Shown here one piece after another: positions 34,650-48,600 of a stretch of DNA of 64,000 nt. Source of the DNA: Neckera pumila (taxonomy: Eukaryota; Streptophyta; Bryopsida; Hypnales; Neckeraceae); contig OZ018408.1 in the NCBI GenBank assembly GCA_963969595.1, positions 8,553,823-8,617,822 on the forward strand, given 5' to 3'. The translations under genes were made by a program, and so were the position numbers. The stretch's first letter is position 1. Every line of letters starts with the position of its first letter. The notes under the pieces were generated by a model, which was given only the letters and a program-made list of their open reading frames with translations, was not told the origin of the DNA and did no database searches.

Positions 34650-36127
34650 AAATATTCTTGCTATTTATTTCTTTAAATCTATTTTGTTATATTTTGAACT
34701 ATAGTTGTAAATTGTTAACGTATTAATGTCCAATTAATACTCACATGAAACCTAATCAATGATTCTAATTTTTGGAGTATGCACAATTAAACATAATGAT
34801 TGTATTGAATAGAAAATAGTTTTTGGTGATTTAATGTTTCAACTTTAACAATTCTTTTAAATTAATAATGAGTTTGCAAATGATTGCAAATAAACAAAAT
34901 GTTGTCTAAACCTTTTTAATTGAACTATTGATACCTAATTTGTAAAATTTCTATTCTTACACTAAAAAATAAAGTGTTGCTATTGATATCAGTTGAATGA
35001 ATGAACAAACTCATTTCTTGATATTCACAATTGAAGTAATCCTTTGAACTTTTATTTGAAACAAACCTATAACATTATATGCTATACCTAATGGTCAAGG
35101 TGGTCAAAAAACATTTCTTGAAATAAATGCCAATAGTTAGGGATATCATTTTTCAATAACTTCTTTTATACGGAAAAAGTGAATCTTTTTATTTTTTGGC
35201 ATCTGCCATCTACCAAATTAATTTGACAATTTTAATTAATTTTTAAACAAGGAACATTCAATTTGACTATTGATTACAATCAACTTCAAATATTTGATCA
35301 CAAAATGTGAGATAAGATATTTCGTTTGTTATACTAAAATGAAACTTATATTTTAAGTTAAAAATTCAATTGTTTGTTCATTATATTTCAAATTATAGTT
35401 GTACTAAGTATCTAAAAATTGAAGTGGTCTTGAAAATTTATGCTTTAGTATAGTACATTTAAAAATTCTAATACAAATATACAATCCCCTTGCATATTCT
35501 ACTGATTTTGGGCAACTTTGAATAAATGTCCAAAATTTTGAGTATTTTTTCTAAAATTTTGGTAAATATTAGCATTAATTATATATTTGCAATAAATTCT
35601 TAAAAATTTAGCATTTCAAAAATCACAAAAAGAAATTGGATAAAAGTATATTGATTGCTGAAAGTTCATTTTGATTGGATGTATGGGAATCTGGATTGGA
35701 ATGCATAGGTTGTAACCAAATGCTCAACTTTATTCAATTTTTGTACCAATTTTTTTGAAAACATCAATATCCCTTAATATACGATTTTTTTACATATTAA
35801 TATATCAAAATTTTATCAATCAATTATATATAAAGGTTAAATGTAGCTTAATAGTGGTAATTTGACTCCAAGGTATTTGCCAAAGGTATCCATACCTTAA
35901 GTTTGGCTGTTTGTTTGTTTTATTACGTTGAAACGTCCCGAGCTGTACATTTAACGGTCGCGTGCTTAGTACCATCGGAAAGCCCTCGGCAAAGAAGGGT
36001 GCATGGGCTTTGTTTCGCGGTGTTTGGACCTACGGTGTGAGAGTGATTGACATTCAAAGTTTTAATGAATAAAAATTTAAAAAAATAACTTTTATTTTTA
36101 TTTTGACTGTAGCAACGGCATAGGGTA
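34650..36127. other. AT-rich intergenic DNA
   Basis: Upstream region of the acylphosphatase gene. A short GC-richer island at about 35925-36055 has no recognisable origin. No other structure seen. Confidence 0.5.
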
Positions 36128-38697
36128 CACTACACTAAAAATGATATTTAGTGTTGGCAACACTAATTACGAACCTTGACACTAAATATCATAAGTAAGT
36201 AACACTAAATCTAATTTCTAATACTAAATATGCTCTATGGTAAATCTAAAATCTGAAAAGGTTTACATTTAGTGTTAGAACACGTTAAAAAAATGAACTG
36301 ACAAAGGAAAAGATTGAAGACAAGTAAAATGATGGAAGGAGTAGAGAATGTGGAAAACATTTGTAATGAAGGAAGTCTTTGAACATCAAATAAGGAAAAA
36401 CAACTTAATATTTAGATGTAATAAGAAAATACAGATTTCATACTTAGGCTGGAATTTGTTGGCCCTGGAAGTATGGTTGATGCTTGGCTATAATTTCTTG
36501 CAAATGTGGAAAGAGTTGATTGACACTCCAAGTGCCATCAACACCCAAAGCCATACCTGATCTAATCATAGCTTTTCTAGCATATGACATATTATGACAA
36601 TCTACCTCTCTATTCACATCCTCAACGCTATCTGCAGCCAGTTGTAGGAAAAATCTTTTTCCTGGATTTGTGAGTTTTCCTAACCATTGCCCATCAGCTC
36701 GAGCAGTGTTTTGCCAAGCATTGGTTGCAATGAGCTCAACCTTCTTCGCTTTCCATCGCTTGGTCCAAGAGTCCTTGACTTTGGAGATGATGAATGTGTC
36801 TGCTGGTTGGCATAAGTGTGTAGAACATGGTGGTAAATACCTAAGACTGGCCTGTTTTGTTTCCAAAACAGCCGTTAACGTTGGGGTGATGTTATGGCCA
36901 ATACAATTGTCAACCCAAATGACTTTTGTCCGGCCATGAACATCGGGTTGGAAGGCTCGGAGTTCACCAAAGTATTATGCAAAAAGGGCTTGATCCATCC
37001 AGCCCTTAGGCTTGGTCCTGTAGCATACCCCTGGAATATTGTCTTCCAAGCCTCAAATAGGATAATTGCTGCTAGAATTGGTAAAAATGAGCATGGGGGC
37101 TTCAATCATTGATCGACGGCCCCCGGAAATTCTAATGACCATGGTCATAGAGTCTCCACCGGAAACTACTTCGGCGTATTTAACACTCGTATCCCCTCTA
37201 AATCCCAATGTTCGACCATTGTCCAAATTCATGACAAAATGTGTTTCGTCAACATTCTCCATTAGATTTTCATCTAAAATACTTGTTTCAAATCCCCTAT
37301 GCAGCACACCAAGATGGTAAGCTGTGGCCATTTCGATTTGTAGTTCCTTATCGGGACTTCAAGTCAAACGTCCTCGTTGTGACAACAACACAATGTTGTG
37401 CACATGGATAAATTGTTGAACCCAACTTGGGGTCAACTTTGATGTGAGTAGGACATTGTCCTTGGGATCACAAGACTGGGCTAGATATGGAGAGGTAGAA
37501 TCTAGCAAGATAGTCAAGGCTAACTCAATGAGCAATTTGGATGAGAATTTCACTCCGGCTTTTCTAAATCGGTCAAAAGCATTAAGGAGTTTAGGGTAGA
37601 TCCAAAGTACCCATTCAGATCGCTTGGCACCACGACCTGGAGTTGCTTTTGTGTGGAGTTGTTTCAGCCCTCCCATCCGGCTCCTACTGCATGAAATTGA
37701 TGGAGATGGGATGTCAACCTCTCCTTCATTGCAAAATTGTTGACGTTGAGCCCACCAACGAGAAGCTCGGACGAGGTTGGCACTCTTCTGCGCTCGAAAA
37801 TGATCCGGAAAGGTGTTGATTGTACGGACGAAAAGCCCTTGGAGACCATGGGCGACTTCGTCCTGAACCATCCAGGTGATGACACGCTTGCGGACAACAA
37901 TTGTGAAAACTTGTTGCAAGCGACGAGGTGTAGAAGTTGCTAGCGGATTTAGGGCAGTCATGACAAATTTCTAAACATGGCAAAGGTAAAATTCTCAATT
38001 TGCAAATCGAAGTGTCAGATTACCAAAATGGGTGGGAGTAAAAAAAAAAAAAAAGGTCAACAGATGTGAGTGGAGGCCGAATGACTTAGTAGGGTCAGTC
38101 ACAGTTGGTGGAGAATTTGAGCAGAGCTGACCTGAGTTGGTGGGGAAAGTGACGTGAGCAGGTGGAGCTGAGTCGGGATCCAAAAAATGTCGTGAGCAGG
38201 TGGCCTTCATTCAAATCAAAAGCTGGTCAAAAGCTTTCAGTTCAGTCAAAAGTTCCAATCAAGCGCCAGTGAGAAGCTCCAGTCCAGGTCAGGCAGGCGC
38301 AAGCAGGCTACAGCGTTGGACTCAATTGGGTGCGGAAGCGGGATTTTGAAACTCGGAGTTCTCGCCTTGCGACGGAGTATAATCCCCCCCTCCAAAAAAA
38401 AATCACGCCATTCGCAGATCGTGGAGGAAAGACGCGAAGCGGAGAGGGCTCTCGAAAATCGGGGAAGAGAGGCGCAGAGTAGAGAGTGAATCTAGGGGTG
38501 GCCATGGAAGGAGTCTCGGAACGCAAGGAAAGGTGATAATCCAGGGAAGGCCAGGGAAGGAGACGATAGGAGCGGAGGCGGTGCATTGAAGTCCAAACCA
38601 ACACTAAATCCGCTACAATTCAGATTTAGTGTAGTGGCTGGTAGGGGGGTAAAACACTAAATGTCATACTACACTAAATATCATTTTTAGTGTAGTT
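36128..38697. mobile_element. Pogo/Tigger-like DNA transposon with both TIRs
   Basis: Terminal inverted repeats of about 26 bp are nearly identical: the left begins CACTACACTAAAAATGATAT, the right in reverse complement AACTACACTAAAAATGATAT. TA stands outside both ends (36126-36127, 38698-38699), as expected for Tc1/mariner/pogo integration. Sub-terminal copies of ACACTAAAT recur inside both ends. The element is 2570 bp and carries the transposase remnant on its minus strand. Confidence 0.8.
36444..37961 (-). pseudogene. DDE_1 (pogo/jerky-type) transposase with three nonsense codons
   Basis: One reading frame of 506 codons runs from an ATG at 37961 to the stop at 36444. Three in-frame stops interrupt it: TGA 37359-37361 (codon 201), TGA 37053-37055 (codon 303) and TAA 36975-36977 (codon 329); there is no frameshift. 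Catalytic signatures of the DDE_1 superfamily are present: VDETHF (first Asp), TKVIWVDNCIGHN (second Asp) and LPPCSTHLCQPADTF (third acidic position). The N-terminal 200 residues would hold the DNA-binding part. The continuous frame suggests recent loss of function. The family is common in mosses, fungi and oomycetes as I recall. Confidence 0.85.
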
Positions 38698-39693
38698 TAT
38701 GATGTAAATTAGAAATCATTATTTGAAGTTTTTTCACACTATTCTTTATTATTACTTGTGCTTCAAAAAGAAATTTCTATTAATTTGGATTTTTTCTTTT
38801 ATATTCAACAACTTATTTTCATTTTTCAAAAAATAAAAATTTTCACAAAACAAATAGAGATTTTCTACATTGATAGACAATACATACAATCACAATAGTG
38901 TAATAAAAAGTTAAAGATTGAAACTTGAATATGATTTAAAAGGCTAGAAATTGAACGAAAAAATGAGATGTAAGGTTAATTTTGTAAATAATTAAGCAAA
39001 GTTTAAAGCATGTCCAAAGTTTGTTAAATTGATTGAATAAAAATTTAAAAAAAATTTAAAAAAAGTTGAATTTTAAGATTTTTTGTTCTTTGTGAAATCT
39101 AAATGCTAGAATTAGAAAATTTTCCAACAACTTGGAAGTTAAAAAATGACATTTTGTATGATTTAAATTCCAAAATTAATCCATTTTAACGCAAGTGGCC
39201 CAAAGGTAAGGTATATTGCAATGGAACAAGGTTTAGGGTTATGTGGGTGAACAGTAAAAGAAAAGGAAAAGATACTGTAAGAGGAGAAAATTTAAAAAGT
39301 ATATATAATTTACCATACGTTTCTGAGTCACTGAATGAAGAGGCTGAAGCTGGGACTCAAATAGGGTTTAGGGTTTAAGCCCTCTGTTCAGTCTACCTTG
39401 TATACTTCTGCAACTGCTCGTGTTCGTGCGACTGCGCGAGCCAGCCTGAGCGTTGTTTTGAGTTGATTCCGCATTCATTGTATCCGTAAGCTTCTCTAGT
39501 AGTCTAGCGTTAGTTTGTTCTTCGTTCTGGTTGCCACTTTGTAATGTTTACTTCTCTGAGGTCGAATTTTGCAACGCTGGAGCGCGAGCAAGCTCTTGAT
39601 ATTTGGAGAGTTTTGGAACGCCGGAGCTCTTGAGGGTTAAGCTTTGAAGATTCTTAGTGATACTGCGTGTTGCCGCATGAGCTGTAGGTAGCA
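38698..39693. other. AT-rich intergenic DNA and NO VEIN 5' leader
   Basis: The left part is AT-rich without features. From about 39330 composition rises, and a telo-box run (39363-39377) and a probable transcribed leader precede the NO VEIN start codon. Confidence 0.5.
39363..39377. promoter_or_regulatory. Telo-box in the NO VEIN leader/promoter
   Basis: AGGGTTTAGGGTTTA lies about 320 bp before the ATG, G-rich on the sense strand. A single diverged unit (GGTTTAGGGTTA) lies at about 39230. Confidence 0.6.
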
Positions 39694-42600
39694 ATGGCGA
39701 TGCCTGGATGGGCACCCCTGTTCGGTGAGGCACCTCCACCAGGAGTTTCACCAGAGATGTACAGCATGCCTGCGCCGCCTGTCATGGGGATGCCAAGCAA
39801 CGGGCCCTCGTTTTCTCCTATGTATCCTCCTTGGGGCGCTCCTCGTGGACCTCAAGGAGCTCCGTGGTCCGTGCCGCAAGGTAATTTTCACATGATGCCG
39901 ATGCAGCAGTATCCAGTGCATGCAGAGATAGCGGCAGCATTGCCGAGAGAGGCTGAGAGAGAGCGACGAGGGCCCGAGGGCGTCAGGAACAGTGATGACA
40001 TGGTGCAGAAGGCCGAGACAGCTGTGAGGCAGGCGTATGAAGAGTTGGTGCGCGAGAAGAAGCACATTTCTGTGACGAAGCTTTCGCAGCGCACCCTGTC
40101 CGCTCTTGGGGTTTCGTCTTTCGAAATGCTAGGATTTCGAATGCAGGATGTTGCGTGCTTGCGCAATTTGGCGCTTGTGGAAGGCAAGGTGGGCCTCTCA
40201 ATTTCTCACTTGCTTATTTCCGGGCTTTAATTTGTGTCTCAAGCAAATTGTAGACCTCACACTGTGTATTAATACTGAATGCCGTATCTCGCTGTATTCC
40301 AGGTCAATGCCAATATTCACTCTCATGTTGCAGCGAAGCGGATTACTACTCTTTTTGACCTTGGCTGTGAAATATCGCAAGAAGAAGGGGTCTCAAAGTT
40401 TGAGGACCTTGGTTTAGGTCCTCTACATCTCCATCCTTTGGTGGTGCGCTATTTCTCTCCTCTCGAGGAAGTTTTTTCCATCACGGCGGCGGATGTTATG
40501 CAGGATCTTGCCGACTACATTGGTGACACTGAGTACAACCGTGTTGAATTGGACGATTTCATGACTCATTTACAAAAAGTGCATAAGGCATCCACAAAGC
40601 GTCACCTTGGCGTTCGTATTCAAAGTCTTCGGTAAGTTTTTATTGAGAATTCATTGATCTGTGGCAGCTTCACTGTAACATATTTGTGTCTGAAATTATA
40701 GTTTTTGGACTCTGAACGTTTATAGTATGCTTTGAACGTTACGGGTCACGTTTTGAACTTAGTGGAATGCGTCGCAAGTTTTTTTCACGTGAGTTCTGGT
40801 GTTTTAGATGTTACAAGCATATCCGTAGCATCACTAATTGTGTGATAAATCACTGAGTAGGTAGCTTTGAATGATCTGAAATGAGTTCACATTGAATAAG
40901 TGCCTTCTGAATGTGGTTTATTAAAGGTTGCATGTACAAGCCGTGGTACGTTCCAAGAGAGCAGAAGCGCAGTTCATTAAGGAATGGGAAACCCTTGCAA
41001 AATCGCGCACGACGCAGAAGAGGATCAACGTCGTAGCACGAGTTAGCGACTTCCTGTCATCTCACAATCAGGACGGAGGCCACAAGCGTAAGAGGAACCA
41101 CATATATTTTAATTCAGATGATGAGGATGAGACAGAGAGGCCAAGCAAAACGTCCTCTGGTCAAGATAGTCTAGCAAAGATGGCTAAAATCAAGGAGACT
41201 TATGAGCAGCTGGATAATGCACACAAGAAGAGAGATGCCTCAAAGACTATGCCTTACAGCACGGACAGAGTTCGCACTGTTCTCGGGCCGCGGATTTGCC
41301 CCTATCCTTCAGCCGCAGAGGAGCGGCTTCGGGCGAAAAATCAAACGCAGTTGAAGGAAGAGCTTGAAAATCAGCGCCGTGAGGGTTGTGACATGTCATG
41401 GTCGGAGGTCATGGACTTCGTGAAGATTTTGAAGGAGGCTTGCAGAAATTGCACAGTTTTGCAGGTCGCTTCGTACTTCTTCTTTTCTGTCTTTGACCTT
41501 GATCTCTTACCAAGTGTCGGCATACTCACTTCTGTGAATCAATCTGTCGCTGCAGGTGCTGGAGCACTTGGTGGGCTATCCTTGGTTGCATGGTGACTCC
41601 AAGAAAAATAAAAAGCGTGTTCTCAAGTCGCTGAAATTAAAACCTGGGATTGGCTTGCTTTACGTTGCGGTCTGGTCCTCAAACCTGAAGTCTGTGTATA
41701 TAATTAAGTAAATGTTATGCTGTGTTCTTTGGTCAGTGAAGATTTGTTTAGGTGGGATGATTGTCCTTGTACTGTGCTTTCATTCTTGTTTACGTCGTTT
41801 TCTAATTTGAGGACTGAATTTCGAGATGCAACATGATATCTGCTTCCATATCTTTGTATGGAGTTTGGGCAATATCTTTATTGTAGGCATTCTTGAATTT
41901 CACGAAATGATGTCCCTACAACTACATTCAGTGGCCATGAAGACCAGATCTGGAAGATTTGATTCTTTCATCCCAGATTACGTCAGTCTCATGGTCTCTG
42001 TGACATTTATCTTCACCAATTTAGAATTGCGCTCATAATGGAGAGATTTGCACTCATATGAAATTGCTTTCAGTCAGACAACTTAGCACATGAATTTGCC
42101 CCTGAATATGTGAATTGTAGGTTATATCTATGAGGATGGGGCATTGGGACAGCACTTATGACGTCTTACAAGACATTTCGCATCAGAAACAAGAAGAAAA
42201 AGCCGGAGCTCAGACTGTTGCCACGACATGTCCCATAACTATTGAGTGCAAACCAAGTGCCCGAACTGATACTAACGTGACGATGGATAGTCCGAAAGGT
42301 ATACCTCTTTTCATAAACAATGCTTTGATTGAATTTCTTTTGTATATTCTATTGCCTCGACATATACTTACCAAAAGCAACAAAGTGCAAAGTTTTACTG
42401 AGTGAATTTGTTACGTATCTCTGTGCAGTGTCCGAATTGAATAATGATTCAGTGAGCAAGTGCAAAGCATGCAGCACTCCCAAAGTTCCCTTACATAGAG
42501 TGCAATCCTTTATTACACAGGCAACCCATGCATCTAACCTCAGTAGCTCTCCCAATGATCTTGAAATTCTACTTTGCAAATATTTCATTGTGAAGAGATT

Positions 42601-45600
42601 TGAAGAATTGGGCCTGGGTTCATTAGAATCAGTGGTTGAGAAATGCCATTCTAAAGGGATAATAGGATGGTCAAGCAATTCCGTCTTTTACTTAGGGGCA
42701 TTGATTCCTGCCGTGGAGGGTATTCCAGTCTCGAACTCGTCCGTTGCAAGCAACGAGGCTGTCCCTAGTCTCAGAGTGGGTTCTTTGGGTCCCAAGACTA
42801 GTGCTGATGCAACACAGGCTTTGATGAATGCCCCTATGCTTGTCAACCTCAGTGAGTGGTTACAGTGGGACACCATCTTTGCTCCGACTTTAGGACCTCT
42901 TCTGAGCTGGTTAGAAAGGGATGAGTCTAGTAGTATCTGCACTTTATTAACAGACAGTGGGATAATCCTGAAAGTTGATGGGGCAGCAACTGCTGATAAA
43001 TTCCTACCTTCAATTATGAGTGAAGATCCAATGGCTATTGCCGTGCAGCTTCTCTCCATTATAGTGTTGTACGGCGGTGTGAACCATGCACCATCAGCCC
43101 TCCTTACGACATATGCTACTAAAGCCTTGAATGTGTTAGTGTTCTCTTTTGATGGTGAACCCCATGGTGAGGTTAAGAGCAGGGTAGCCACGCTTTTACT
43201 CAACGTATTATGCGCCATGCCACAAGAGCTTCATCTTTTCGCCGCTAAAATTCTTTTGCCAGCTTTTTCGTCCACAGTAGATCACTCTTCCTCTATCTTA
43301 CTCAAAGGTTGTGTGCGTCATGAGCACCGTCTGGTGCTTCACATGCTAGGCCTCGCTTTAGGGGTTGAGGAATGGATGAACGACTACAAGGTTCATACTT
43401 TTGCACCTCCGACTGAAGAATTAGCGATACTGGATGCTTCCAGTGGAGAGAAATCAAGCCTCTCGAGCGTTGTGGGATTACTTTTGGAGCCTGCCACTGA
43501 GGTTATCACAGAAGCTGAGCCCATTGCTGCTGAAAGGACACCAGAGACATGTGACAAACCTGGGAAGCTGGTGAATGTTGAGCCAGAAATTCACGATATG
43601 GAAACAGATTCAAGAGTCGAAGAGATTGGGATTAATCAAGCGCTCCCAAGTCTGGAGGTGATCGGGTCTTTGGATTTGGCTCTAGGGGCTCCTGATTTTG
43701 ACTTCAGACAAAGATCAAGAGAGATTGTGGGAGCTATTAGGCGTGATGAATTCGGGATTGGGCAGGACCTTAAGATTCAAGAGCAGGATTTACTTTTGAG
43801 GCAACATGCACGCATGGGGCGTGCCCTTCATCGTCTTTCGCAAGATCTTTATTCTCAAGACTCTCACTTCGTTCTTGAATTGGTTAGCTTTCACCACCTC
43901 TACTAACGATTGCTCCAGATGTTAAGAGCGATTTTAGCAGAGTAGGTTGTTCTCGTGAATCTTACCTGAGTGTGAGGGCACTAAATATGCTCAGTATTTC
44001 AGTTGTACAAATGTCTCTGTACTCTAATTTTCTCCCCCAAGTGTCTGATATCCTACAGTTCTTTCAAGTCGAAACACGAATGATGTAGCGATATATTTTG
44101 AGACTTCGTAATCTTCTTTCGAAGTAGTAGTTGTAGCAGCTTATTTCCGTGTTCATGCCACGGCTTACAGATTTGATATCGTGCAGGTTCAAAATGCTGA
44201 TGACAATTTATACGGGCCTAAAGTGAAGGCTGCTCTTGTGTTCATTGTCCAATCCGGACATGTCACGGTTTTAAATAATGAAGAGGGTTTCACATCTGCC
44301 AATCTCCGTGCCCTTTGCGATGTAGGCAATTCTACCAAAGCGGGCTCGAGCAAGGGTTATATTGGTCACAAGGGTATCGGCTTCAAGTCGGTCTTTCGGG
44401 TATGCTAAGCTTGTCTCTTACGGACCACTTCTGCTTGCAGTTTGAGCGATGTATTGATGATTTGGTTGGATCTTGCTGAGCATGGTCGGAAGTCGGTGGC
44501 CTTCGCGAAAGACTCTAATTATTCCAAGCAGTCGGTTCTGTGCTTTTCATTTTACCGTGCTGGTGAGTCTGGTTTAGAGGATCTGATAATCGCAATAAAA
44601 AGTCGATAGTGTGCTAACTTGGCTTTCGCTTCACCTTACTCTTGTTTCTTTTAGGAGGCAGAAGCAAAGTCAATTTGTTTGTAGTGGTTCTGTTTAGTGC
44701 TGCATGTGAAGAAATCGTTCTTTTAAATGACCAATTTGTCTTTATTGCAGGTCACTGACGCTCCAGAAATCCACTCTAAGGGTTTCGATGTGAAATTTGA
44801 CATCACAGAGAGCAATCTTGGTTTCATACTCCCAACCGTCGTAGAAGCAAGACAGGATGCCAATTCATATAATGATATTTTAGAGTTGGTAGGCAGGGTG
44901 GTTGGCTCACAGGAGAATGATGTACGTTGGAATACTCGGATCGACCTTCCAATTAAGGGATCTATCAGCAATGGGAAGGGGATGGCATCGCTAGCAGCGA
45001 AATTTGATGACATCCACCCATCTCTCCTGCTCTTTCTTCATCGTCTGCGTTGTATTGCTGTTCAAAATGATGTTGTCAGTGCCACTAAATTTATGCATCG
45101 TGAGGACCTAGCCAATGGGCTGGTACGTGTTTTACATGACAAAGGACATGCTACTTGGTTGGTTGTTCGGCACCAAGTTTTGGCTGGGGTTCCGAGGCCA
45201 GGTATTTTGGATACTGAGATTGCTTTAGCTTTCCCTCTAACCAACCTTTCAGGAGGGAACTACAAAGCCAGTGCGGAGCAGCAACAAGTCTTTGCTTTTC
45301 TTCCTTTGAGATCTTATGGTCTACGGTTCATTTTACAGGTACTGTTTTTGCTTTTCTGTGTGGAGAATATTTCTCTTGAATGTAGATAGCGTTTCACCTC
45401 ACAATGTATTGTATGACAATTTTGGTTTCGAATGAGTTTGCCAGCGTGTTTCATGCATACTTGAACTCATGTGAAGATGAATTCCAAATTGTGTTTCAGA
45501 GTGATTTTATACTACCTTCATCAAGAGAAGAGGTAGATAGCGACAGCGCCTGGAACCAGTGGCTGCGTTCTGAAATCCCCGACGTGTTTATTAAGGCGGC

Positions 45601-48600
45601 TGAGACATTCAAATCTCTCCCATCTTTTGGAAGTAGAGGGGCAGCTTTAAGCAACTACCTGAAGTTTGTGCCTCTAGAAGGAGAAGTGTTGGGCTTCTTC
45701 TCTGCCTTACCGCGATTGATCCACATGCGCCTTCAAGCCAGTCCATGCCTTCCCGTCGAAGGCAGTGATTCGTGTTGGTCATTTCCATGCACTATTTTAA
45801 GTGGCTGGAGTGAATCAGTCCGCAAACTGATACCGGATTCTCTTCTGAAAGAGCACCTCGGGCTTCAGTATCTAGACAAGGAGGTCGAGATGTCTGATCC
45901 AGTAGCCAGAAGTTTGGGAGTACAGAAGTTCGGCTCAAAGACGCTTGTTTCATATATGAAATCTCATCTACAGAAGGGTAATGGAGTGGCTGGTATGGAA
46001 CTTGGATGGATACGAGATTGGCTGATCGCGCTGCATGATTGCCTGCTAAGTGAGCAGCAGATGGCTAAGTTCGCTTACGACTTGGTTAGCGAAAGTTCTC
46101 TGATTCAAGAACTCCAGGCATTGCAGTTCATTCCCCTAGCGGGAGGTTTATTTACGGCTATAAAGGATGGCCCAGTCTGGTTCGCTAATCATCCAGCTGA
46201 ATCGCAAGATGGTGGAAGCAAGCCGCTTGTTTGTTTCCCATTGCTCTATGCAGAACTTCGAACTGTGCATCCGACTTTGTTTCATGGTACTCGTGCTCTT
46301 GAGAGTGATGTTGCAGATGATCCCAACGTATCTGGGAAAATAATTTCGATGCTGCATCAGCTAGGAGTCAGGCCTATGTCAGCACATCATGTGTTGAGAA
46401 GCCATGTGTTACGAGCAATGGCTAATGAAAATTGCATGGCAAGAGATACACTTCTTTTGGTGCAGTATCTAGGTTTTGCCAAGTGGCATCTCGAATCGGG
46501 TTGCAACCAGTGCACATGTGACGGGCCGCTGATAGTGAAGGAGCTGAAACAGAATGCTGTTATCTCGACGAACAAGGGGCTTCTTAGAGCTGGTAGTAAA
46601 GAGCCAATTCATTTCGGGAAATCGATGGGGAGTCCGTTTAATTCGCAAGAAATTCTAGATGGATGTTCTATGAAGTGGAATGAAGTGGATGAAAGCTATC
46701 TTCATCTCGCTTTGCCAGGGCAAGCCAGTCCAAATGTTGAAAGCTGGCGAAGGTTTCTAGATGACCTGGGTGTCACAGACTTTGTGCAAGTTTTTCCTGT
46801 GAAGAAGACCATCAGCAACAAAGCAACAAGTCTCTGGAAAGATGAGAACTGGGAGGGTGTCGATGAGGACACATGCTGCGTTCTTGAAGATTGGGAGTGT
46901 TGTGAACTTCTGGAGTTGATAAATGCAGTCTGTGTTTCCATCAAAACACCGGGGCAAAAAACGACCAAGAAGGCAAAACGTTGCTCTGTGATATTGTCGC
47001 TTCTCGACAAATTATGGGCGAGTAAGTATGCTTCTTGTTGGAGAGCAGCATTTCGCACTTCTGATGAGAGAGGGAAACCGAGGCAAGGTTTCACACTTGC
47101 ATCTTGGGTTCTGCAAGTGAGAAAGCTGGATTGGGTAATGTCCAGCTTGGATAATCGGTTGCATGCGTCGGCTTCACTTTTCCAGCGGTGTGACTCTGTT
47201 AGTAAAATTCTAGGCAATCATGCTGCATATGCTCGGACTCAGGTTCGTTCTCTCGGACCCTTGCCAGGGTTGATAGGGGCTCATTCTTGTGTAGCTTTCA
47301 CATTTTATTACTACTGATAGACTCTTCAAATTCTGTTGTCCGCTTGGCTCTTACATAGCTTTATTGCGTCCCTTCTAATTGACGTTGTCCCCTCTTCGGC
47401 AGATTCAAAACGTGGACTTGATGAAAGCCTTGGGATTTAGAACTGCAGTTACAGTTGATGACTGTCTCTCTCTGCTCCAATATTGGGGTTCAAATAACCA
47501 GGTTCTTGAAGCCAGGTGCGAAATTGCTGCCGATAACATAGGTCCTAGATCATTTCTAGAGCAGGATCCTTTTGTGGATTGACTACTGACTCGAGCTTTT
47601 ATATTTGCTGCATCATACACTCGTAGATGGCAATATTTAAATAAAAGGTAATTCAATTTCTCAATTTTGCAATTGGGGATTTGAGGAATTACATTTGCAA
47701 TTCGTCTTTTGCTGACGCTTTTTGTTCGCTGATTGCTGCAGCGTGGCTCAAATGGCCCGACTTTATTTGTTTTTGGCCGAGCATGGAAATTCCAAGACAA
47801 TTTTGGAAACATTCAAGGCCCAACCTGCTGTATTCTTTCCCTCGTCGTCAAGCAATGCACGGGAGGATGTAATTCAAGGAAGTCTCTTGTCTTTGGATAA
47901 TGTTTTCTGGGATGACCAGACAGGGGCTCTCACCATGCTGCACACCTTGGATGCGTCATCCCGTAAAATGAAATCACCCGCTCTTAGAGTGCACAATAGT
48001 GTCAAAGCCATAAGTGGATGTTATCCAGAATTACGAACATTCTTCGTGGAGCAGTCTCTGGTCAGGGAGAAACCTGACTTTTATGGTTATACTAGTATCC
48101 TGAAGGAACTTGCTGCTCTCACTTCGCCTTCGTCTGCTTTGAAGGAGGTAATCACATGCGATGTTTGTGTTCCTATGATTTTTTATTTCTTTCATCCTGA
48201 TGCACGAATAGAGTCTCTATTCAAGCTTCTTTGGGTCAGTCTATTCTGAGCTTTGAATTTTTTTGTTATGTTTGTAGTACGAGACATAATATTGGAAGGT
48301 TCTACTGTAGGTTCTGGAAGTTCTGGCCGCGTTGTGCTGCGAAGTCGATTCTGGCAAAGTGACCAAGGCGGAGCTGCAAAAATGGAAAGCTCAGCTTCAA
48401 GAAGCTGATTGTGCTGTCTTACCCACTACTAGTGACCAGTGGGTGACTCTTGGAAATGATGTAGGCTTTGTCTGTGTTTGTGATGACGAGAAAATCAGCA
48501 AGGAATTTGCTGAAAATTCAGAGTGCGTCCACTTTCTGTGCCTGAAAACCTCTGGTGCAACAGCTTCCATTAGCAGCTCTTCAGATCGTTGCAGTCGTGT

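Noticed and set aside
36128..36260. CACTA superfamily assignment from CACTACACTAAAA ends
   Set aside because: Flanking bases fit a TA duplication and the internal transposase is DDE_1 (pogo-like), not a CACTA transposase.
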